From Bacteroidales bacterium (GTDB lineage: Bacteria > Bacteroidota > Bacteroidia > Bacteroidales > F082): a stretch of DNA of 63,549 bases. Shown piece by piece: positions 8,828 to 17,029 of the stretch (positions within the stretch are counted from its first letter, which is position 1; every line of letters starts with the position of its first letter). A program made the position numbers and the translations under genes. The DNA lies in the NCBI GenBank assembly GCA_023229135.1, contig JALNZT010000027.1, positions 1 through 63,549 of the forward strand. Reading direction: 5' to 3'. Below the pieces are notes generated by a model. It had not been told where the DNA came from and searched no databases. It was given only the letters and a program-made list of their open reading frames with translations.

Positions 8828-9503
8828 AAAACTAAACTGGGATTCTGAATTTTTTGGCTATCCTGTTGGTAAACTTTATGTTGAAACGCCTGAATCATTT
8901 GATGAAGAAGCATTTGTGAAGGCAGCCTCAGCTTATAAGCTGGTTTATATATTCGCGGAAAAACCATTGAATTATTCTCGTTTTGCCCTTCCTGCGGATG
9001 TGAAGTTGACCTTTCAAAAATTACTAAAATCACAAATAGCAGAGACGAAATTGCAGCTTTTTGTTCCGGGTTTACATGATTATGCTGACCTGCAAAAGCT
9101 TGCTTTTCAGAGCGGCGAATACAGCCGATTTAGAACTGATCTAAACTTTGATCCAAAGGATTTTTACCGCATGTATGAAATCTGGATCAGAAAAAGTCTT
9201 GATTCGGAGCAGTCTGTGGTGCTTGTTGAAGAAGTTGATAACCAGCTTGCCGGCTTTGTCACTTTTGATTTTATTGATTCTGAAAGGGCTGCTATTGGCC
9301 TGATTGCCGTTGATAGTGACGTACGAGGGGAAGGTATTGGTCGCAAACTGATGGCGCAGGCTGAATTTGCAGCATTTAAGGCAGGTAAAAAGCAATTTAG
9401 GGTGGCTACGCAACAGAAAAATAGGTTAGCAACAAGCTTTTACGAAAAACTGGGCTACACCTTAGTTAATCAAATAATAATCTATCATTATTGGAATTTA
9501 TGA
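8820..9503 (+). CDS. GNAT N-acetyltransferase, WecD-like (dTDP-amino-sugar acylation)
   Basis: 227 residues from the ATG at 8820. The N-terminal half begins LNWDSEFFGYPVG, the hallmark of WecD/RffC enzymes that acetylate dTDP-4-amino-4,6-dideoxygalactose. The C-terminal GNAT core has GLIAVDSDVRGEGIGRKL (acetyl-CoA loop) and NRLATSFYEKLGY. The following gene encodes the matching transaminase, which strengthens the assignment. It overlaps the previous gene by 8 bases and the next by 4 (ATGA), so translation is coupled. A different acyl donor or a related amino sugar remains possible. Confidence 0.85.
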   Translation: MIEKLNWDSEFFGYPVGKLYVETPESFDEEAFVKAASAYKLVYIFAEKPLNYSRFALPADVKLTFQKLLKSQIAETKLQLFVPGLHDYADLQKLAFQSGEYSRFRTDLNFDPKDFYRMYEIWIRKSLDSEQSVVLVEEVDNQLAGFVTFDFIDSERAAIGLIAVDSDVRGEGIGRKLMAQAEFAAFKAGKKQFRVATQQKNRLATSFYEKLGYTLVNQIIIYHYWNL

Positions 9504-10639
9504 TCCCGTTTAATAAACCACATATTACCGGACGAGAATTGGAGTTTATAAGTGATGCCGTGGACTGCGGACATATTTCAGGCAACGGAAAATACACCAA
9601 ACTTTGCCAGCAATTGGTTGAGCAACAATGGGGATTTCACAAATGCCTGTTGACCACTTCTTGCACAGATGCCCTCGAGATGGCTGCTATTTTATTAGAC
9701 ATCAAGCCTGGAGATGAGGTGATTATACCTTCGTTTACTTTTGTGAGTACTGCGCTGGCTTTTGTGCGGCAAGGTGCGAAAATTGTTTTTGCCGACAGTC
9801 GTTTCGACCATCCGGGTATTGATGAAGCAGCAATTGAAAAACTGATCACCAAAAAAACACGGGCAATCGTGGTGGTTCATTATGCCGGTGTGGCAACTGA
9901 TATGAAACTGCTGATGGAAATCGCTAACCGGCACCAAATTCCCGTGGTGGAAGATGCGGCACAAGCCATTGACAGTTATTTCATTAACGGTGACAGCAAA
10001 CAAGCTTTAGGAAGTTTCGGTGTGCTATCGGCTTTTTCTTTTCACGAAACTAAAAATATCCAAAGTGGCGAAGGCGGTATGTTGGTCATTAATGACCCAA
10101 AGCTTGTGAAAAGGGCAGAAATTATCTGGGAAAAAGGTACAAACCGGGCAGAGTTTTTCAGGGGCGAAGTCAATAAATACGGCTGGGTTGATACCGGAAG
10201 TTCTTTTTTGCCGGCAGATACTATTGCGGCTTTTTTGTACGCCCAACTGCTTGATTTTAAAAATATTCAACTAAAAAGGATTGAACTGTGGAATAACTAT
10301 CAGCGGCTTTTTGAAAGCTGGGACAGCGATCGCGTCAAGCTGCCGCTTATACCGGATTATGCCACCAATAACGGACACATGTTTTATGTTTTGTTGGAGA
10401 GCTATGACCTTCGTCAAAAACTCATTCAGCATTTGAAAGCAAACGATGTGTTGGCGGTTTTTCATTATTTGCCTTTGCATGCCTCACCCTATTACATGGA
10501 TAAACATGATGGCCGCAAACTACCCAATGCCAGCTATTTTGCTGATAACTTACTGAGGTTGCCACTCTTTTATGAGCTTAGTTTTGAGCAACAACAATAT
10601 ATTTTTTCGCTAATCAGCGCGTTCATCAAGCGTAATTAA
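9500..10639 (+). CDS. wecE: dTDP-4-amino-4,6-dideoxygalactose transaminase (DegT/DnrJ family)
   Basis: 379 residues, close along its full length to E. coli WecE/RffA as I remember it: MIPFNKP at the start, LLTTSCTDALEMAA, GDEVIIPSFTFVSTA, VVEDAAQ, the PLP lysine K185 in SFHETKN, and EKGTNRAEFFRGEV. It aminates dTDP-4-keto-6-deoxyglucose at C4 using glutamate. The start at 9500 (not 9491) gives the ATGA overlap with the acetyltransferase and the conserved N-terminus. The glucose-1-phosphate thymidylyltransferase and 4,6-dehydratase (RmlA, RmlB) must be encoded elsewhere. Confidence 0.9.
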   Translation: MIPFNKPHITGRELEFISDAVDCGHISGNGKYTKLCQQLVEQQWGFHKCLLTTSCTDALEMAAILLDIKPGDEVIIPSFTFVSTALAFVRQGAKIVFADSRFDHPGIDEAAIEKLITKKTRAIVVVHYAGVATDMKLLMEIANRHQIPVVEDAAQAIDSYFINGDSKQALGSFGVLSAFSFHETKNIQSGEGGMLVINDPKLVKRAEIIWEKGTNRAEFFRGEVNKYGWVDTGSSFLPADTIAAFLYAQLLDFKNIQLKRIELWNNYQRLFESWDSDRVKLPLIPDYATNNGHMFYVLLESYDLRQKLIQHLKANDVLAVFHYLPLHASPYYMDKHDGRKLPNASYFADNLLRLPLFYELSFEQQQYIFSLISAFIKRN

Positions 10640-10641
10640 AT

Positions 10642-12120
10642 ATGAAATCACCAGACTTCCCTCAATTTCAGCGCCGATGGAAAGTGGGAGCAACGATTGT
10701 GAGTTTGTTGCTATTACTTGTCTTTTTGGTTTCTATTATTTTGCGGCGCTTCAATGGCGACGAGGGAATTATTGGCGAATGGGCTTATTGGCTCGCAAAT
10801 GTCGGCGAAGCCCGGTCAATGCTGTATTACAGTTATTTTGGCGAGAAAGCCTTGTCGTTGCCCATTTATCACAAGTTTTACACGATTTTGCTCGCTGGAA
10901 TAATAAAACTGTTTGGCTTTGAGCCGTTTTTTTTACGGCTGATTTCTTTGTTTTCTTTTGTTGGTGTTGTTTGGCTGAGTAAAGTTTATCTTAAACAAAA
11001 CCGGCTTACTGCCTTTTCACTTCCTATTTTGATTGGGATATACCTGGCGCAGTCGTTGTGGTTCAACTTTGCTTTTGTGGCAAGGCCTGAGGTGATGATG
11101 GCATTTTTGGCGTTGTCAGTTTTTGTTTTGCTAAAACAATTTTCCGTCAGCAGACACTGGAAATGGGCATTGTTCGCGGGTTTGGTGAGCGGGTTTTCTT
11201 TTTATACGCACCTCAACGGATTGGCTATTATTGCTGCTGGCGGACTATTTTTACTCTTCCGTTTTCAATGGAAAGCTGTTCTTGCTTATGGCTTTAGTGC
11301 TTTTCTGGTAGCCAGTTTATTTGTACTCGATATCCCCGGAAATTATTTGGGTTTGTTGCACGAGCTTTCGCAGGCGCCTGATGTTGAGAATAGTAGTTTT
11401 TCGGCTACTCGTTTGCTGATGAAGCTATTGACGGAGCATGAAAGATTTTTTCATAATGCAGGACTTGCAATTTTTTCGCTGACAGCGCTATTGAGTTTGG
11501 TCTTTGGCTGGAAGTATCAAAAAAAGCAAAATGCTGATTTATTGATTTTTACAGCTTTGCTTATACTCAGTCTCAGTTTATTAACGCATGGCAAAACACC
11601 CAAATATTTGTTGTTTTATATGCCGTTTATGGTTTTGATAATCCTAAGCGGCTTACAATATTTGTTGGCCACAGAACGCAAAACCAAAATCCTTGTCATT
11701 GCTGTTTTTCTGCTTGCCGGAGCAGTAATTTCAGTGGTTGATTACGCGAAAGAATATCCTTATTTTGTTGACGTGAAAGCACGCAATCAGGCTATGGCCG
11801 ACAAAATGGAAACTGGAAAAACAGTTTTAGCACACAATGGATTTGTATTTGGACAAATTGAGAATTTTGAAATACGAAGTCCCATAATTTTCTTTTTTAC
11901 ACACGACGGCTTTGCTGAAAACAATCAGGAAGATCGGCTCGAATACCTTACTTTTGCCCACGAAAAAGGATATGATTACGTGGCTATCGACATGATCTTG
12001 GAACGCAAAGAAGTTAGAAACTTTATTCTTTTTCAGCAATTAAAAATCGGTGATACACTTGCAGGCTTTGAGCTAGCGTATAAAGATTCTGATTTTCTTG
12101 TTTTTAAACACTTGGACTAA
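10642..12120 (+). CDS. GT-C membrane glycosyltransferase, ArnT/PMT-like
   Basis: A 492-residue protein with about 10-12 membrane helices. The first luminal loop has the acidic pair in FNGDEG, as in GT39/GT83 enzymes that use polyprenyl-phosphate sugars. It is two bases downstream of the transaminase gene. In such enzymes the sugar is transferred from the lipid carrier to a glycan, lipid or protein on the outer side of the inner membrane. With the three preceding genes it would complete the route from nucleotide sugar to modified target. The acceptor cannot be told from sequence. Confidence 0.8.
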   Translation: MKSPDFPQFQRRWKVGATIVSLLLLLVFLVSIILRRFNGDEGIIGEWAYWLANVGEARSMLYYSYFGEKALSLPIYHKFYTILLAGIIKLFGFEPFFLRLISLFSFVGVVWLSKVYLKQNRLTAFSLPILIGIYLAQSLWFNFAFVARPEVMMAFLALSVFVLLKQFSVSRHWKWALFAGLVSGFSFYTHLNGLAIIAAGGLFLLFRFQWKAVLAYGFSAFLVASLFVLDIPGNYLGLLHELSQAPDVENSSFSATRLLMKLLTEHERFFHNAGLAIFSLTALLSLVFGWKYQKKQNADLLIFTALLILSLSLLTHGKTPKYLLFYMPFMVLIILSGLQYLLATERKTKILVIAVFLLAGAVISVVDYAKEYPYFVDVKARNQAMADKMETGKTVLAHNGFVFGQIENFEIRSPIIFFFTHDGFAENNQEDRLEYLTFAHEKGYDYVAIDMILERKEVRNFILFQQLKIGDTLAGFELAYKDSDFLVFKHLD

Positions 12121-12175
12121 ATTCTCTGGACAACCTTAAGAATAGCATCAATTTATTAATGGAAAAATTCATTTT

Positions 12176-13348
12176 ATGACTTACGATTTTGATAAACAAA
12201 TAGACCGCAGCGAAACATCAAGTATAAAATACGACCTGCGTAATACGATTTTTGGCACAGGAGAGGTTCTTCCGATGTGGGTGGCCGACATGGATTTTGA
12301 GACGCCGGATTTTATTCGTGATGCCGTGAAAGCCAGGGCAGAGCATCCGATTTACGGTTATACTTTCAGAAGTGATAGCTATTTTCAGGCTCAAATCGAT
12401 TGGTTCAAAAAACAGTACAACTGGGAAATTGAAAAGGACTGGATCGTGTTTTCTCCTGGAATCGTTCCGGCTTTGAATATGGCTGTCTTGGCTTTGACAA
12501 ACCGGGGCGATAAAATCATTGTTCAGCCACCTGTTTATTTCCCGTTTTTTACGGCTGTTTCTAATCATAACCGCGAATTGGTAAACAATGAACTTATTAG
12601 GGAAGAAGGCACTTACCGTATGAATTTTGACCAATTAGAAGAGCAAGCCGTTGATGCCCGGATGCTTATTTTGTGTAACCCACATAATCCGGTAGGCCGT
12701 TCCTGGCGCAGGGAAGAGCTGGATAAGCTGGCCGATATTTGCGTGCGTCACAATTTGCTGGTTATTTCTGACGAAATTCATTCCGACCTTGTTTTACCTG
12801 GTCATAAACACACGCCTTTTGCCTGCGTTCATCCCGGATTGAAGTCTTCCTTGCTTACGATGCACGCCGCCAGCAAGACTTTTAATTTGGCTGGTCTGGC
12901 CACTTCTTCTGTGATTATTGAAGATGAAACATTGCGCGACCAATTTAAGCAGTTCGTTGACTTTTTGCATGTCGGGATGGGTAATATTTTCGGAGCTGTG
13001 GCTACTGAAACTGCATTCCGTGAAGGCGGCGAATGGCATAAACAGATGCTGCGTTATGTGAGCGAAAATGTCAATTATTTTACTGATCAATTGTCCGTGA
13101 AACTGCCTCAGCTAAAGGTTTTTAAGCCGGAAGCAACGTATATGGTTTGGCTCGATTTTAGTGCCTTTGGTCTAGACGATGATGCACTCAAAAGCTATAT
13201 CATAAAAGAAGCCGGCTTGGGTTTAAATGCCGGAATCGACTTTGGCTCAGGAGGTTCTGGCTTTATGCGCATCAATTTAGCTTGTCCGCGCCAAACTGTT
13301 GCGTTGGCAGTGGAGAAATTAATTCTCGCTTTTTCAAAACTTTCTTAA
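12176..13348 (+). CDS. PatB/MalY-type C-S lyase (cystathionine beta-lyase-like aminotransferase)
   Basis: 390-residue fold-type I PLP enzyme. It has the PatB/MalY start (DLRNTIFGTGEVLPMWVADMDF), YGYTFRS, CNPHNPVGR, SDEIHSDL and the PLP lysine K234 in AASKTFNLAGL. These enzymes cleave C-S bonds of cystathionine or cysteine conjugates to give pyruvate, ammonia and a thiol. It stands 55 bases after the glycosyltransferase operon and is probably independent. It is annotated in many genomes simply as an aminotransferase; lyase activity is inferred from the subfamily motifs. Confidence 0.88.
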   Translation: MTYDFDKQIDRSETSSIKYDLRNTIFGTGEVLPMWVADMDFETPDFIRDAVKARAEHPIYGYTFRSDSYFQAQIDWFKKQYNWEIEKDWIVFSPGIVPALNMAVLALTNRGDKIIVQPPVYFPFFTAVSNHNRELVNNELIREEGTYRMNFDQLEEQAVDARMLILCNPHNPVGRSWRREELDKLADICVRHNLLVISDEIHSDLVLPGHKHTPFACVHPGLKSSLLTMHAASKTFNLAGLATSSVIIEDETLRDQFKQFVDFLHVGMGNIFGAVATETAFREGGEWHKQMLRYVSENVNYFTDQLSVKLPQLKVFKPEATYMVWLDFSAFGLDDDALKSYIIKEAGLGLNAGIDFGSGGSGFMRINLACPRQTVALAVEKLILAFSKLS

Positions 13349-13386
13349 AAATGAAACGTATAAGCAAGCGATAGAGCGCGTAAAAC

Positions 13387-14082
13387 ATGAAAAAACTATT
13401 GCTTGTTGCTTCATTGATCCTTGTTTTCGCTACCACTTTTGGTCAGGGAGAAAAAACTGCTATGTTCAAGTTGCGCGGGGGTGTTTCAGTTCCGTTTGGT
13501 TCGTTTGGGAAGAATAGCGGCACCCTGGATTATTCCGGCTTTGTTACAAACGGTTCAAATTTTGGTGCTGAGGCGGTGTATTTTTATGGCAAAAATGTTG
13601 GATTTGGCGGACTGCTTTCTTATAGCAACTTTAAGATTGATAATCATAGGTTTGCAGGTGCTTTTATCAATTCTAATATAGATTACGATACAGCCTTTAT
13701 AAATGTGAACCCGTTCAAAACTTTCGTTGGAGTAGTGGGTTTTTATTTTGACTTGCCTGTGTCGGATTATTTTGCTTTTACGCTGAAGATGTTGGTTGGT
13801 TCGCATATTGTACGAAAACCAGAAGGCGTGGTTAGTGTTGACGATAAAGCCGGTACGCGTTCAATATTTACAGAGACCTCTGTTGTTGACTCACAATTCG
13901 CCCTTTATACGAGTGCCGGCATGCGTATCAATCCATATGATAATTGGAATCTTACTATTGAAGTAGAATATGTTGGCTCCAAAATGGAATTTAATTTTCA
14001 GAAAAATGGAACTTCTACCCGAAGCAATGCCGCGGTTAAAACCCTCGTTATTTCGTTTGGTGTCGCCTATTTTCTAGAGTGA
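13387..14082 (+). CDS. outer-membrane beta-barrel protein, unknown function
   Basis: 231 residues with a cleavable signal peptide (MKKLLLVASLILVFATTFGQ). The mature part alternates hydrophobic and polar residues with many Gly and aromatic residues, has strand-like segments such as YVGSKMEFNFQ, and ends in the hydrophobic strand GVAYFLE. That is the pattern of small 8-stranded barrels of Bacteroidota. I recognise no specific family. It is followed 19 bases later by the SRPBCC gene, so the two may be co-transcribed. Confidence 0.75.
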   Translation: MKKLLLVASLILVFATTFGQGEKTAMFKLRGGVSVPFGSFGKNSGTLDYSGFVTNGSNFGAEAVYFYGKNVGFGGLLSYSNFKIDNHRFAGAFINSNIDYDTAFINVNPFKTFVGVVGFYFDLPVSDYFAFTLKMLVGSHIVRKPEGVVSVDDKAGTRSIFTETSVVDSQFALYTSAGMRINPYDNWNLTIEVEYVGSKMEFNFQKNGTSTRSNAAVKTLVISFGVAYFLE

Positions 14083-14101
14083 AAAATAAAAAATTTAACC
14101 C

Positions 14102-15082
14102 ATGAGACTTTTAAAATTTGTTGGATTAGTACTTCTATTTTTTCTTGCTGTAGCCCTGGTTTTGCCTGCGATAATGCCCAAAAATGCCACCACCAGTCAG
14201 TCAGTTCAAATAAATGCCAAAGCGCCACATGTTTTTCGATTGGTAAACAAACCTGAAAATTGGAGACTTTGGAGCCCGTTTGAGCTTGATAATTCGGAAA
14301 TGACTTCTTTTTATGAAGGACCGGAGCAAGGTGAAGGTGCCTCACATCGCTGGGAAAGCGAAAATATGGGAAACGGGAGTATGTTAATTCTACAAAGTGA
14401 GGCTTATGAATTTATACAAAGCAAGCTTGATTTCGGTAAAAATGGACTGGCTATCGACGAATGGCAGTTTAAGGAAAATGAAGCTGGTGTAGAGGTTACT
14501 TGGACGCTTAACCTGAGTGAGTTAAGTTATCCTTTTGGAAAATATTTTGGCTTTTTCCTTGATGGGCTGATGAATCCTATGCAGGAGAAAGGACTGAAAA
14601 AACTTAAAGAAATTGCTGAAGCGCAAGCAGTGCTTCCGGAGATTTTGGATAAGGATATCGAAAGTCTCAACTGTTTAGCCATTACAGATTCCGTTAGCCT
14701 GGAAGAGCTTCCTGTTTTTATCACACAGAATAGTAATTTGCTGGAAGATTATTTCCGTAAGGTGAATCTGGAGGTTTCGGCGGATAAATTTATTTTTTAC
14801 CGGCGCGCTGATACAGGAAAAATAGGGGTGACACTGGCTTTTCCGGTGTATGAGGAAGCCCGTGAGTATGGCAAAATCATTAGCTTCAAACGCCCGGCCG
14901 GAAAAGTAATTCAAGCAGTTCATCAGGGTAATTACAACACTATTGAGAGCTTACATAACGAAATGCAACACTATTTACGAGATCAAGAGTTACCTACGGA
15001 TCTTCCTTGTATTGAGCAGTTTGTGAAAGAAAATGATACGACAAGGAAAGTTATTTTAAGCTACTATACTTCTATTTTATAG
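14102..15082 (+). CDS. membrane-anchored SRPBCC domain protein with GyrI-like C-terminus
   Basis: 326 residues. One N-terminal membrane helix (about 5-24), then an SRPBCC/polyketide-cyclase-like ligand-binding fold (about 33-170; pattern APHVFRLVNKPENWRLWSPF), then a region (about 200-326) resembling GyrI/AraC effector-binding domains, with AREYGKIISFKRPAGKV and ending VILSYYTSIL. Both folds bind small hydrophobic ligands. No DNA-binding domain is present. The ligand is unknown. It may form an operon with the barrel gene before it. Confidence 0.75.
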   Translation: MRLLKFVGLVLLFFLAVALVLPAIMPKNATTSQSVQINAKAPHVFRLVNKPENWRLWSPFELDNSEMTSFYEGPEQGEGASHRWESENMGNGSMLILQSEAYEFIQSKLDFGKNGLAIDEWQFKENEAGVEVTWTLNLSELSYPFGKYFGFFLDGLMNPMQEKGLKKLKEIAEAQAVLPEILDKDIESLNCLAITDSVSLEELPVFITQNSNLLEDYFRKVNLEVSADKFIFYRRADTGKIGVTLAFPVYEEAREYGKIISFKRPAGKVIQAVHQGNYNTIESLHNEMQHYLRDQELPTDLPCIEQFVKENDTTRKVILSYYTSIL

Positions 15083-15187
15083 CTACACCATTCCCCTTTG
15101 TTACTAGGCTAATCAAACATTCTTTTTTGAAAATCGGCATAATTTTTCGCGACTGAACATTTTCACACCCAACACGGTTTAAGCAGA

Positions 15188-16981
15188 ATGGCAAACAGCA
15201 ATGGATTGATGGAAGAAAATGAAACAGTAAAAGCAAAACTAAGTTGGCAGGGCTTAAAACGACTGCTCTCGTTACTGCGGTTTATGTGGCCTAAAAAGTG
15301 GGCTTTTTTTGGTGGACTTACCGCTTTAGCTTTATCCAGCCTTGGAACGCTGGCTTTCCCGATGTTGCTGGGCGATCTGCTGGATGCTGCTAATCCCGAA
15401 GCCAGCTTGCAGCGCATCAATCAGTTAGCCCTTATTCTGCTGTTGATATTTGCACTGAATGCCGTTCTATCTTACTTCAGAATCTATTTGTTTGCCATCG
15501 TCACCCAGTTTATGCTGGCACATTTGCGTCAAACAACATATAACCACTTGATTAGATTGCCTATGCGGTTTTTTTCTTCGCGCAGGGTAGGTGAGTTAAA
15601 TAGCCGTATTTCGTCTGATATTTCAGTGCTTCAAGAGACTTTTACCTTCACCGTGGCGCAGTTTATTCGGCAGATGATCGTAATTATCGGTGGCATATTT
15701 TTGCTTACGCTGATATCTTATCAACTCACTTTTTTTATGCTGGCTTTTGTGCCACTGGTAGCTATAGCTGCCCGAATTTTCGGTAAAGCAGTGCGGCGGC
15801 TTAGTAAAGAAGCACAAACGCAGGTGGCCTCCTCTCACGTAATTGTGGAAGAGACTTTACAAGGAATATCAAATGTAAAAGCCTTTAATAATGAGGCATA
15901 CGAGAGTAATCGTTATGCTGATGCCACCAATAAAGTGATAGATATCGGCCTAAGAGGTGCGCGTTGGCGTGCGTTGTTTATTTCGTTGATCGTTTTTAGC
16001 TTGTTTGCCAGCATTGTAGGTGTTATCTGGTTTGGCGTGTATCTGGTAAATCAGGGAGCGGGAATTAGTTCCGGTGATTTGTTCAAGTTTATTTTATACA
16101 CCTTATTTATAGGCGCTTCCATTTCGGGCATGGCCGATTTGTATTCGCAGGTGCAAAAAGCGATTGGCGCTACCGACAGTCTGCTCGACTTACTTGAGGA
16201 AGAAACGGAAGCACAAGTGGCAGCTGATTGCGGTGATGAAAAACTGCTGAAAGGCAATCTGCGTTTTGATAGCGTAAGTTTTTCGTATCCTTCACGGCTT
16301 GGTCTTGAAGTGTTGAAGAAGATCAGTTTTGAAGTGAAGAAAGGTCAGAAGATTGCCCTGGTAGGTGCGTCAGGAGCCGGTAAAACGACGATAACCTCTT
16401 TAATATTTCGGTTTTATGATCCCAACAACGGACAGGTGCTACTTGATGAAATCCCTGCTACAGCATTGAACCTAAACTGTTTGCGCAGGCAGATGGCTAT
16501 CGTTCCTCAGGAAGTTTTGTTATTTGGAGGCACAATTGCCGAAAATATCGCTTACGGTAAACCCGGAGCAAGTGATGAAGAAGTGCGGCTTGCCGCTGAA
16601 AAAGCCAACGCGCTAAGCTTTATCAATACTTTCCCTGAAGGCTTTGAAACGGTGGTGGGCGAGCGTGGTGTGCAGCTTTCGGGCGGTCAAAGACAGCGGG
16701 TTGCTATTGCACGCGCCATATTGCGCGACCCAAAAATATTGGTGCTTGATGAGGCTACCAGCGCACTCGATACTGAGTCGGAAAGCCTGGTGCAGCAGGC
16801 GTTGAACGAGCTGATGAAAGGCCGCACTTCAATTATTATTGCCCACAGACTGTCAACAATTCGCGAAGCTGATACGATTTTAGTGCTGGATCAGGGAAAA
16901 ATTGTAGAGTCGGGAACACATGAGGAACTGATCGCAAAAACAGACGGAAAATATTTTGCTTTGCAAAACGTGGCTTTTTAA
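15188..16981 (+). CDS. ABC exporter, fused membrane and ATPase domains (MsbA/BmrA-type)
   Basis: 597 residues. Six membrane helices (about 35-335), then the ATPase with Walker A GASGAGKTT (about 393), Q-loop, the signature LSGGQRQR (about 496), Walker B ILVLDEATSALD and the switch His in IIIAHRLST. This is a half-transporter that works as a homodimer. It could flip lipids or export drugs or peptides; the sequence does not decide. It lies about 105 bases after the SRPBCC gene, with a GGCAT plus T-run motif upstream at 15135-15149. Confidence 0.9.
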   Translation: MANSNGLMEENETVKAKLSWQGLKRLLSLLRFMWPKKWAFFGGLTALALSSLGTLAFPMLLGDLLDAANPEASLQRINQLALILLLIFALNAVLSYFRIYLFAIVTQFMLAHLRQTTYNHLIRLPMRFFSSRRVGELNSRISSDISVLQETFTFTVAQFIRQMIVIIGGIFLLTLISYQLTFFMLAFVPLVAIAARIFGKAVRRLSKEAQTQVASSHVIVEETLQGISNVKAFNNEAYESNRYADATNKVIDIGLRGARWRALFISLIVFSLFASIVGVIWFGVYLVNQGAGISSGDLFKFILYTLFIGASISGMADLYSQVQKAIGATDSLLDLLEEETEAQVAADCGDEKLLKGNLRFDSVSFSYPSRLGLEVLKKISFEVKKGQKIALVGASGAGKTTITSLIFRFYDPNNGQVLLDEIPATALNLNCLRRQMAIVPQEVLLFGGTIAENIAYGKPGASDEEVRLAAEKANALSFINTFPEGFETVVGERGVQLSGGQRQRVAIARAILRDPKILVLDEATSALDTESESLVQQALNELMKGRTSIIIAHRLSTIREADTILVLDQGKIVESGTHEELIAKTDGKYFALQNVAF

Positions 16982-17029
16982 GGCATCTCCAACACTCTAT
17001 TCCTCCAAATCTCCATCAAACCAAGTTGT

